A stretch of DNA of 64,000 bases from Planctomycetota bacterium (GTDB lineage Bacteria; Planctomycetota; Planctomycetia; Gemmatales; Gemmataceae): contig JAIOPV010000155.1 of assembly GCA_021413735.1 (NCBI GenBank), forward strand, positions 1-64,000. Reading direction: 5' to 3'. The notes under the pieces are model-generated. The model was not told where the DNA came from. It ran no database searches and saw nothing but the letters and a program-made list of their open reading frames with translations. Within the stretch, counting starts at the first letter, position 1, and each line of letters starts with the position of its first letter. This document shows positions 8,388 through 15,751 of this stretch, piece after piece. The translations under genes and the position numbers were made by a program.

Positions 8388-8900
8388 ATGCCAATAATCC
8401 CGTTGCCGACTTTCGTCTCGGACCAACCGCGATTGACTTTGGTCAGGAGCGAAGCCCTTCTCTCGGCCGCATCCACGGTCGAGGAGGTCGTATTCCAACT
8501 GGCAGGCGCGGTCTGGTTCCGGCTCGGTTATTCCGCTGGTCAACTCTGGCTTCCGGAAGTGGACACCGGGCGGCTCCTTCGGGTTGCCAGGTGGCAGCCC
8601 GAAGTAGGAACCAAGCCGTCGGGTATTGACGACCGAATTGTGCTCCTTGAAAAGGGGCAGGGTTTGGCGGGTTTGGCGTTTGAACGATTCCGAGCCGAGT
8701 GGGTGGGTCGGTACACCCTGTCGAAGGGAAAACCTCGCCCGGAGCACCGCGTGTGCACACCCCTCCAAGGACCTGGAATCGTGATCGGTGTTCTCGAACT
8801 CGTCAGCGAGCAAGTAGCGGAGCCAACCGCCAGCCGTCTCACGCTCCTTGAGCAGTTGGGCCGACGGATCGGTTCATTCCTTCACCGGATGGGGGCGTGA
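8388..8900 (+). CDS. GAF-domain protein
   Basis: 170 residues that read as one GAF fold: LVRSEALLSAASTVEEVVFQ helix, LWLPEVDTGRLLRVARW strands, GQGLAGLAFERFRAEWV turn, RVCTPLQGPGIVIGVLELVS strands and a closing helix. No output domain. The next gene, a PAS/kinase-like protein, begins three bases after the stop, so the two are probably cotranscribed and the GAF protein may act as a sensor module in trans. The ATG at 8388 was chosen because upstream codons belong to the region overlapping the ArsR stop. Confidence 0.75.
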   Translation: MPIIPLPTFVSDQPRLTLVRSEALLSAASTVEEVVFQLAGAVWFRLGYSAGQLWLPEVDTGRLLRVARWQPEVGTKPSGIDDRIVLLEKGQGLAGLAFERFRAEWVGRYTLSKGKPRPEHRVCTPLQGPGIVIGVLELVSEQVAEPTASRLTLLEQLGRRIGSFLHRMGA

Positions 8901-8903
8901 CAG

Positions 8904-10052
8904 GTGCCAAAGCCACGCGACGAACGATTCCGAGCATTTGCCGATTCGCTCCCGGTTCCTCTCCGGCTCCTGACTCCAGCTGGCAGAGCCGTGTGGTTCA
9001 ACAGCCCCTGGTTGTCATTCATCGGTCGTTCCGCGAGGGAATTGATGGGAGACGGGTGGACCAACGTCGTTCACCCGGAGGAGGCGAGCAGCTGCCTTGC
9101 AACAGTCGCAACCGCAGCCACCGGTGGTCTGCCGTTCAGCCTTGACTACCGGCTTCAGCGGGCCGATGGGGAGTTCCGGTGGGTAACAGAAACGGCAATT
9201 CCAGCGAGCGGCTCAAGTGGGACAGTCACGGGCTACGTTTGCTCGATGACCGACGTGACCGAGGCAAAGCTCGCCGAGGCCAGATTGCGAGCCGCTGAGG
9301 ACGACAAAGCCAGGTTCTTGGCCGCCGTTGGGTACGCAATTCAGAGCCGGCTCGCACCCGCTGCCGACGCCCTTGATCTGCTCGACGGGTCGATTCCCCA
9401 GGTGAAGCGGCGGCGGGTGCGAGCTGTCGTCCGTGAGCAGATTGAGCACGCCCGCGTGTTGGCGGGGGATTTCCTCGATGTGTCGCAGATCGCACTTGGG
9501 AAGATTCAGCTTCACCTCGAACGAGCATCGATGCAGGCCATACTTGAGCGTGTCATTGCCACCGTCCGCCCGACGCTCGATTCTGTAAGACAGAAGGTCA
9601 TAATGCGGCTGCCTGCGGCCTCGGTCTCGGTCATTGCCGACGAGGCCCGATTGTTTCAGGCGTTCGCCTTGCTGATCCGCTTTGCCAGCGAATTGACACC
9701 CGAAGGGAGGAAGATCTCAATCTTCCATACCTTGACCACGGAAATCATCCTGATCCACATTCGGGACAGCGGTCGTGGACTGGCGCAGGAACGACTCGCG
9801 GGCCTGTTCGACTTGTTCGCCCAACGAGAACCGTCCCGCCGCGGGGTTTCCCCGGAACTGGGGATGGCGCTCTTCACCGCACGCCGATTGATTGAGTTGC
9901 ACGGTGGGACCGTCCAGATTGCGAACGTCGAGCCCGCCGGAGGCTTGCTGCTCACTGCTCGCATCCGCTTGGCTCCGGACAACGGACAAGGAGCGATCTG
10001 GGCTGGAAATTCTGGCGGGCCTCAGCAAGTGCCCCAAAATTCGACGACCTGA
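8904..10052 (+). CDS. PAS-histidine-kinase-like protein lacking the phospho-acceptor His
   Basis: 382 residues from a GTG. Residues 1-120 form a PAS/PAC domain (WLSFIGRSARELMGDGW, VHPEE, ADGEFRWVTETAIP, VCSMTDVTEAKLAE). A dimerisation and ATPase region follows, but the H box reads FLAAVGYAIQSRLAP where FLAxxxHELRxPLAP is expected (His to Tyr). The N box reads DEARLFQAFALLIRFA (catalytic Asn replaced). The G1 box DSGRGL is kept and the G2 box is degraded (ELGMAL). It is therefore probably a pseudokinase sensor. Its 3' end overlaps the convergent small frame at 10022-10276. Confidence 0.8.
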   Translation: MPKPRDERFRAFADSLPVPLRLLTPAGRAVWFNSPWLSFIGRSARELMGDGWTNVVHPEEASSCLATVATAATGGLPFSLDYRLQRADGEFRWVTETAIPASGSSGTVTGYVCSMTDVTEAKLAEARLRAAEDDKARFLAAVGYAIQSRLAPAADALDLLDGSIPQVKRRRVRAVVREQIEHARVLAGDFLDVSQIALGKIQLHLERASMQAILERVIATVRPTLDSVRQKVIMRLPAASVSVIADEARLFQAFALLIRFASELTPEGRKISIFHTLTTEIILIHIRDSGRGLAQERLAGLFDLFAQREPSRRGVSPELGMALFTARRLIELHGGTVQIANVEPAGGLLLTARIRLAPDNGQGAIWAGNSGGPQQVPQNSTT

Positions 10053-10276
10053 GTGTCTTGCTCGGATCGATCGCAAAGCCGCAGGTATTCCCCGGTCAGG
10101 AGGTCGTGAATGGCCTGATCGATATCCCAGTTGAGAGCATTTGCTTGGCCTTTGAGGTTCTTGTGCCACTCTTGGGTCAACCCGGCCCCACGCTTCCGAC
10201 GCCACGGTGAAGCGAGAACGAATTTCGTCTTATCATTCCCGCGAAGCCCACAACCCCACGGGTTGAGACAACTCAC
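10022..10276 (-). CDS. Possible small protein, unknown
   Basis: 84-codon frame beginning with GTG that overlaps the stop of the TIGR03066-like gene (GTGA). The translated C-terminal half (ALNWDIDQAIHDLLTGEYL, then CDRSEQDTQVVEFWGTC) looks protein-like, but I recognise no family. It overlaps the end of the convergent PAS-kinase gene by 31 bases. It may be an unidentified gene cotranslated with its neighbour or chance. Confidence 0.3.
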   Translation of the reverse strand: MSCLNPWGCGLRGNDKTKFVLASPWRRKRGAGLTQEWHKNLKGQANALNWDIDQAIHDLLTGEYLRLCDRSEQDTQVVEFWGTC

Positions 10277-10647
10277 TTCACCCGCTTGAACTCGAAGGTG
10301 ATTCCCTTCTCCACACTCAAGACCAACTCCTGTTCAGAGAGTTTCTTGATTGTGAGGGGGTCTTTCTTCTCGTCCCTGTCGCCCAGCTTCAGGGTGAACT
10401 CGATTTTGTCGCCCTCGACCGTGTAAACCGCATCGACGCTCTTGTTCTTCGCGGTGATCTTCATCTTGCCATCCTTGCTGAACTCGATCACGGAACCAAC
10501 CGGCAACTCTTTCTCGGCCTTCGTCACTTCCCACTTCCCGACGAGCAACTTGGTGTTGTCGGGTTTGTCCTTCTTGTCATCCGCCTGAGCGATGAACGGA
10601 AACACACAGACAATCATCCCGGTCACGAGGAGACGCAATGCGTTCAT
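10273..10647 (-). CDS. Exported TIGR03066-like planctomycete protein
   Basis: 124 residues from the ATG at 10647, which has a strong AGGAGG; the frame is open to 10686 but that start has no SD. A Sec signal peptide (MNALRLLVTGMIVCVFPFIAQA) is followed by a Lys/Asp-rich linker and a small beta-sheet domain: LLVGKWEVTKAEKELPVGS, IEFSKDGKMKIT, YTVEGDKIEFTL, LTIKKLSEQELVLS. The GKW opening and the alternating strands resemble the TIGR03066 family, described as a paralogous family in Gemmata, and lipocalin-like 'GKW' domains. Function unknown; likely periplasmic. Confidence 0.8.
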   Translation of the reverse strand: MNALRLLVTGMIVCVFPFIAQADDKKDKPDNTKLLVGKWEVTKAEKELPVGSVIEFSKDGKMKITAKNKSVDAVYTVEGDKIEFTLKLGDRDEKKDPLTIKKLSEQELVLSVEKGITFEFKRVK

Positions 10648-10784
10648 CCAATCCTCCTGGGAGACAAAGTTGCGAAGGTTCCGCAACGCTCCGCCATTTC
10701 ACACCACCACCCGAACCGTCGCAACTTGTTTCCCGAGTCTTCGCGGATCGCGGATCTCGCTGCCGTGCAACCCGTTCATTCACG

Positions 10785-12340
10785 CACCCGGGAACGGTTG
10801 AAGAAGTTCCTTCACGCCAGCATTCGTTTCGTGGTTTCAAGACGCCGAAGTCTTGCGAACTCTTGTCTTCGAAGCTTGTTCCCGCAGATCGGGAGAAGAA
10901 AGAGATCGTTCCCCGAGGTGCGTTGCCGAACGTGACGACAACTACCGGGCGAGGTGAAAGAGGTTCAACGCCACTGACAACCCTTCAACTTGAAGAAGTA
11001 CGTACACCCGGAGCGATGAAGAGAATGTTCCCCGGACTCGACTTCACGCACCTTCAAACCTTCAAACCGAAGACAACCACCCGGAGAGATGTAAGAGATT
11101 CCCGACCGATTTTGCCATGTTGCGTCAGCTCAGCGAGCAGTGCCAGAACTTCACTCCCGAGAGATGAAGAAGAGGAAACGGCCCCAGTGAAATCAGTGTC
11201 GTCGTCCACGTCGACTCACTGACAACGACACGGCAACTACCTGGGCTACGGTGCGTCGCCAGAAGGCAGAACGCCGGAAGGAAGCGGGAAACGGAGAGCA
11301 ATCATACTGAACCCGGAAGAGGTTCCGGGGAATCACAAGCAACAACCATCCCAGATACAAATCTCACACAGAAAACCGTCGCCAACTCCCGGCGAGATGA
11401 GCCGGATTCACCACCGAGTTCGGCCTTCGAATCGAAGACGTTCACCCCAGACAGATGAAAGTGAACCACTACCAAGTTCACTCCCCGAGTCATGAACGAG
11501 AATTCTCCCCGGAGCGAGTTCACGAGTACCTTCAAACCGAAGAACTTCCCGCCGACGAGAAGAAAGAGAATGTTCCCGGACACGAACCCGAAACGGAAGT
11601 CGAACACCCCGACGAGAAGAAAGTGAATGTTCCCCGAAACCGATTCCCACCAACCTTCGAAGTGAAGACACTCACCCCGGAGGGATGAAAGAGACTCCTC
11701 CCCGAGGGGTTCCCGTACCCGATCCTGAAACCCGCCGGAAAGAAAATCGCCACAGACAATCCAATCATTCGAACCGAAGGCGATCACCCGGGAGAGATCA
11801 AAGAGATGTTCCCGGACACGAAGCCGAAACCGAAGAAGACTTACCCCGGAGCGATGAAAGCGATGCAGCATCGTGTTCGCTCCGCCAAACCGAAGTCGAT
11901 CACACCCCAGAGATGGAAGATGAAAGATGAAAGAGAACGTTCCCCGGAGTGAGTGGTTGAACCTGACGACAATTACCCCGGCGAGATGAATGAGAAGGTT
12001 CCCCGGAGAGCATTGCCGAACCTGATCCAGAAATCTGCCGGAGAGAAAAACGCCACGGACAAACCTTCAAACTGAAGATGATCCCCCGTGTGAGATGACC
12101 GGAGCTGTCGAGTTCACTCCCCGAGTACCTTCAAACAGACGAAGTTCAGTCCCGGAGCGATGAAAGAGAATGTTCCCCCGAGTGGTTCCCGAGCACCTTC
12201 GAGCAGAAGACACTCACCCCGGAACGATGAAAGAGAGAAAGAGATGTTCCCGGACACGAAGCCGAAACCGAAGAAGTTCATCCCACAGAGATGAAAGAGA
12301 ATTCTCCCCGGAGTGGGTTGCCGAACCTGCCCACAGAACC
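10785..12340. repeat. Degenerate tandem repeat array, about 58-72 bp units
   Basis: Some 20 imperfect units share the core CCCCGGAGNGATGAAAGAGA, usually followed within ten bases by GTTCCCCGG. Cores lie near 10943, 11007, 11079, 11151, 11311, 11384, 11442, 11480, 11550, 11608, 11674, 11786, 11844, 11906, 11971, 12084, 12148, 12216 and 12284. Between cores recur secondary blocks such as ACGAAGCCGAAACCGAAGAAG without its last base, CCTTCAAACCGAAGA and GTTGCCGAACCTGA. Spacings are mostly 58-72 bp and not multiples of three, so continuous coding through the array is unlikely. No CRISPR-like constancy. Function unknown. Confidence 0.8.
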
Positions 12341-12356
12341 GCCAGAAGCAAAATCA

Positions 12357-12475
12357 GCACAGCCATCGAGGTCAAGGGCGACACGTTGCTGTTCACCGTC
12401 TTCGTTCGGAACACCGAAGCCGAGCCGCAACCGGTGAAGTTGAAAGTGCTGTGTCATACCGGCGACGAAGGCTAA
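12357..12475 (+). pseudogene. Gene remnant at the end of the repeat array
   Basis: Directly after the last repeat the plus frame reads STAIEVKGDTLLFTVFVRNT and continues with a beta-strand-like stretch ending CHTGDEG before a stop; a few codons later PVITVLMPDEV follows. It reads like the tail of an exported beta-rich protein whose 5' part is gone or replaced by repeats. No start with a ribosome-binding site. I do not recognise the family. The 12476-12656 stretch holds nothing else I can support. Confidence 0.3.
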
Positions 12476-12656
12476 CCGGTGATTACGGTGCTGATGCCTG
12501 ACGAAGTCTAACGCTCGAACTGTTTGAGCGCAAACCGAGTTCGCGAGGTGAAACCGCCGGGAGAAGAACGAGAGAGGATATTACCAGGCCCGAGCCTACC
12601 GATTCCCTCTCCGACTACCGGATAGATATTCCACCAACTCACCGAAAGCTGATGCC

Positions 12657-13034
12657 TCACTGCCTTCGGCCGCTCGACTCGATCAGCATCGACAGGATCG
12701 GGGCAAGTGTCAGTAAGGCTTCACGGTCGGCGGTCTTGAGCAACTCATCGAACATCCGACGGGATCTGTCCTGCAGATCCTTCAAACCATCCGGCGGGTC
12801 CGCGTCCGGCAGCAGTTCGCTTAACGTGGTGCCCAATCCCTTCGCCAGCCGGGCGACCAGGTCGATTCCGGGCGAAGTGTCGCCGCTTTCCAACTCTGAG
12901 ATGTAACTGACCGATACCTCGGCTTCAGCAGCCAGATCGGCCTGGGTGATACCACGCAGGATACGTAGTTCCCTCAGCCGGTCAGCGAACCGCCGGATGA
13001 CCTGCTCGCGTTTCTTGGGCTTGCGTTTTGGCAT
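12657..13034 (-). CDS. XRE-family transcriptional regulator
   Basis: 125 residues. A basic N terminus (MPKRKPKKREQVIRRFADR) is followed by a Cro/C1-type HTH, ITQADLAAEAEVSVSYISEL then ESGDTSPGIDLVARLAKGLG. The C-terminal 50 residues are helical (LQDRSRRMFDELLKTADREA). The ATG at 13034 has GGGAAGA close upstream; a TTG at 13058 is in frame. It is transcribed divergently from the HEAT-repeat gene, with 217 bp between them. The target is unknown. Confidence 0.85.
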   Translation of the reverse strand: MPKRKPKKREQVIRRFADRLRELRILRGITQADLAAEAEVSVSYISELESGDTSPGIDLVARLAKGLGTTLSELLPDADPPDGLKDLQDRSRRMFDELLKTADREALLTLAPILSMLIESSGRRQ

Positions 13035-13251
13035 GGGTCTTCCCGGCACAATGGCCAACCGGGAGACCCACTGGAATCAATTTTTTACGAACCATCATTC
13101 TGTTATAGTCGTTCTGTATCCGACTTCGCTTCCAGTTGCCCGTGATCGACGCCTCGACGTTCGAGGCCGTCTCTGGGGTCTGGAAGCGTTGATGTGTTCG
13201 TTACCCTCGGGTTCTTCCACAACCGATGATCCAACTTCTCGAGGTGATACC

Positions 13252-14262
13252 ATGCACAGCCCTTTCTTCGTCATCAGCTGCCCATACTGTCGGAATGCCC
13301 TGTCGTGCGACCCGCGAATGGGAGGGCAGGTCGTCGGATGCCCGCACTGCCGGGGATCGGTCATTACACCGACCGTAACCCCCACGATGACGGCACCCGC
13401 TCCAGCTCAAACACCGGGGGATGACTATGTGGTCTTTACCGTGGGTCGGAAGCCGGTGGGGCGAGGGGGCAACAGAGGGTCCAATGCCAGAGGAACACGG
13501 ATCTTGGCTGCGTGCGGGGTACTCGCCATCGGGGTTCTCGGTATTGCGACCGCCCTGTGGGTGTCGTCTGGATCGAAGCAACAAGGGGGACTCCCCGAGA
13601 AACGAGAGAACTTGGTGGAAACCCCGCCCAGCAAACCTGCGGTGCAACCCGAGGTCCGGCCCCTGAGCTACTGGGTCGGCGAACTTCGGGAACCCGAGCC
13701 CCGACGCTCGAAGGCGATCGAAGCACTCGCCAGGAACAGAGACTCGCTCCCACTCCTTATTTCCGCGATGACATCGGGGGACGTCGAGACGGCCAACGGA
13801 GCTATCGCAGCGATTGGGAAGATTGGTCCCGCTGCGCGGGCTGCGATCCCTCATCTGACAGCTGCTCTGGACAATCCGGTGTTACGCCGTTCGGCCGTCG
13901 TTGCCCTTGGCGACATCGCCGTCCGCGAGCCGACCGCGCTAACGCGACTGATCAGCCTGCTCGTCAAGTATGAGGAGGACCCGACGGTCATACTTCCGGC
14001 GATGAGAAAGATCGACGACCGAGTCGCGCAATTCTGCGGTCGGCTCGTCCAAATCGATGGGGAGCTTCGAGTCCTCGAAGCCCAAACGAAACTGGCTGAG
14101 GCCCAGTTTCGCCGGGCGAATGCTATTGGTGATGCAGCCGGCGTTCAGCGAGCCGCCAACGATCGCGCCGCGATTGCGAAGAAGCGGGCTGTCCTTTTCG
14201 AGGAAGCTGAAACCGTTCTCACCCGTGCATACGCTTTGGCCGAGAAAGGTGGCACCATGTAG
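13252..14262 (+). CDS. Zinc-ribbon, membrane-anchored HEAT-repeat protein
   Basis: 336 residues. The N terminus has a zinc-ribbon pair CPYCRNAL and CPHCRGS, then a Thr/Pro/Ala linker, a membrane segment near residues 85-105 (RILAACGVLAIGVLGIATAL) and an outside domain. That domain begins with LSYWVGELREPEPRRSKAIE and HEAT-type helices (LPLLISAMTSGDVETANGAI, AIGKIGPAARAAIPHLTAAL), ending in a coiled-coil-like Ala/Arg/Glu helix. The ATG at 13252 has GAGGTG upstream. Combinations of a zinc ribbon with a membrane segment are frequent in planctomycete proteins; the function is unknown. Confidence 0.75.
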   Translation: MHSPFFVISCPYCRNALSCDPRMGGQVVGCPHCRGSVITPTVTPTMTAPAPAQTPGDDYVVFTVGRKPVGRGGNRGSNARGTRILAACGVLAIGVLGIATALWVSSGSKQQGGLPEKRENLVETPPSKPAVQPEVRPLSYWVGELREPEPRRSKAIEALARNRDSLPLLISAMTSGDVETANGAIAAIGKIGPAARAAIPHLTAALDNPVLRRSAVVALGDIAVREPTALTRLISLLVKYEEDPTVILPAMRKIDDRVAQFCGRLVQIDGELRVLEAQTKLAEAQFRRANAIGDAAGVQRAANDRAAIAKKRAVLFEEAETVLTRAYALAEKGGTM

Positions 14263-14728
14263 AAGCGGTGAGCGACACCACGAGAACCGAGGACGGCAGG
14301 AGCCGGTGACGCCTGAATGGTTGCTCCCTGTTTTCGCTAGTCGTGTTGCACTTCCTCATCTCGGCTTCTGTCCTCGTGCCGATGTTCTGCGGGAGGTGAT
14401 CGCGTAATGGGTTCCGCACGTTTGGTGTGGGCACCTCGTTTCAATCCCCTGTCAGAACTACCTTGTATACGCATCTTTACAGGCCTGACTTCCGTGACTG
14501 GCCAAGAATTCGTCTCGCGCCAGTTCATGTCGCTACGGCAGCCGGAGAGGCCGAGAACAAAGCCAGGTACGGCTGCCGGACGTGACCCGCGAGTACCGAA
14601 AATCACCAACCGTGGTGAAATCAGCGGTGCCGTAATCGCTCAGGCAGGGTTATCCTTGAGGAAGAGCGCCAGCAGGATCAAGTTACTCTTGTGTACGTCT
14701 CGTCGGGATGAGCAAGCCGTAACTGCGG
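14263..14728. other. Intergenic region, nothing recognised
   Basis: A plus-strand frame opening at 14407 runs on into the antisense of the next gene and has no family features. No tRNA fold, long dyad or terminator could be supported here. The stretch separates the ends of two convergent genes. Confidence 0.4.
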
Positions 14729-15604
14729 TCACCGAGTCAGCACGAAGTTATCGAAGAACGCGGCTTCCTCCGCAGGCTTCGCTCGGCCATGCTTCGGGCC
14801 GCCAATCGACGCCTGATAGATCGCCTTGTCGGTCGCCACAGAACGCATCACCCCGTTGGGCGAAACTACCTCCATCCCTTTCTCGCCAAGCCACTTCACG
14901 GTCCGCACCTCGAAACCCATCCCTGCGGGAACCATCTTCTGCGTTTCCTCGGCGCTCCGCGACATGCCTTCACGAACCGCAGACGGAACGCCCGACGGAA
15001 TTCGCGTCACCATTACTTCAATGTGGACGCCGTCGTTGAAGTCGCCCGAGGAGTACATATTCACTGTGCCGCTACCACCGGTCGGCATCCCCGGAAAGAA
15101 GCCGCCGCCGCCACGACCGACACCCATCACGTCTCCCATCTTGTCCACCTTGGGATCCTTCGGGAAATACGCCTTGAAGTTGTCGTCTCGCGATGTGTAC
15201 TCCTTCCAGCCCGCTGGCACCGGAGCTTTCGGTCCGCTCGGTGACGCCAGCCGATAGACGCCGTAACCGACTCCTCCAAGGAGCGCAAGCCCAATCAGAA
15301 CCCCCGCTGCGATCGCGACGGTCTTTCCACCCTTGCCACTCCGTTTCTTTCGTCGCGGACGGTCATCGTCGTCATCTCGTCGTCGGCGACGTGGGCGATC
15401 ATCATCGTCGTCATCGTCATCGCGTCGGCGGTTCCGAGGCCGATCGTCATCGTCCTCATCGTTTCGTCGCGACCGTCGGCGTGGGCGGTCGTCATCGTCG
15501 TCATCGCCATCGCGATCACGCCGTCTGCTGCGAGGTCGTTCGTCGTACTCATCGTCATCGCGTTCGCGTTGTCGGCTACGCGGCCGGTCGTCATCGGTTG
15601 GCAT
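14729..15604 (-). CDS. Arg/Asp-repeat membrane-anchored protein
   Basis: 291 residues. The first 95 residues are a highly charged low-complexity region made of repeats such as DDDDDRPRRRSRR and DRPRNRRRDDDDDDDD, which the cell must keep in the cytoplasm. One membrane helix follows (TVAIAAGVLIGLALLGGVGY) and then a domain of about 165 residues (GWKEYTSRDDNFKAYFPKDP, GVHIEVMVTRIPSGVP, VKWLGEKGMEVVSPNGVMR). The outside domain resembles planctomycete proteins with a 'lipid/quality-control' type fold, but I cannot name it. The ATG at 15604 excludes a leader that would be in frame to 15748. Confidence 0.7.
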   Translation of the reverse strand: MPTDDDRPRSRQRERDDDEYDERPRSRRRDRDGDDDDDDRPRRRSRRNDEDDDDRPRNRRRDDDDDDDDRPRRRRRDDDDDRPRRKKRSGKGGKTVAIAAGVLIGLALLGGVGYGVYRLASPSGPKAPVPAGWKEYTSRDDNFKAYFPKDPKVDKMGDVMGVGRGGGGFFPGMPTGGSGTVNMYSSGDFNDGVHIEVMVTRIPSGVPSAVREGMSRSAEETQKMVPAGMGFEVRTVKWLGEKGMEVVSPNGVMRSVATDKAIYQASIGGPKHGRAKPAEEAAFFDNFVLTR

Positions 15605-15751
15605 GGCCCAACTCCGGGCGAAAGGTGACTGCCCGGATTGTAACTCAGAGAGTTGTGACAGGCGACAGGCGAGCGAATTCAATGCGATTCGACGCAACAC
15701 GAAATGCGAACGGCGACCTTTTGGTCGCCGTTCTTCGGCAAGAAGCAAAAA

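Noticed and set aside
11302-11871. 189-codon minus-strand frame through the repeat array as a gene
   Set aside because: Its translated sequence simply follows the DNA repeat with frame shifts between units, no start with a ribosome-binding site was seen, and composition is Ser/Arg/Leu-biased as expected from the antisense of the array.
10785-12340. CRISPR array
   Set aside because: Repeat copies are far too divergent, spacers share blocks with each other, spacing varies from 38 to over 110 bp and no cas gene is present.
12170-12475. 101-codon plus frame at the end of the array as an intact gene
   Set aside because: The first 60 codons are repeat-derived and highly basic; only the last 40 codons look like protein, so it is listed as a remnant.
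14430-14500. tRNA-like stretch near GTTTCAATCCCC
   Set aside because: The T-arm-like sequence lacks matching stem and acceptor pairing, and no anticodon arm could be built.
14407-15039. 210-codon plus frame after the HEAT-repeat gene
   Set aside because: It runs into the antisense of the Arg/Asp-repeat gene and has no recognisable domain or good start.
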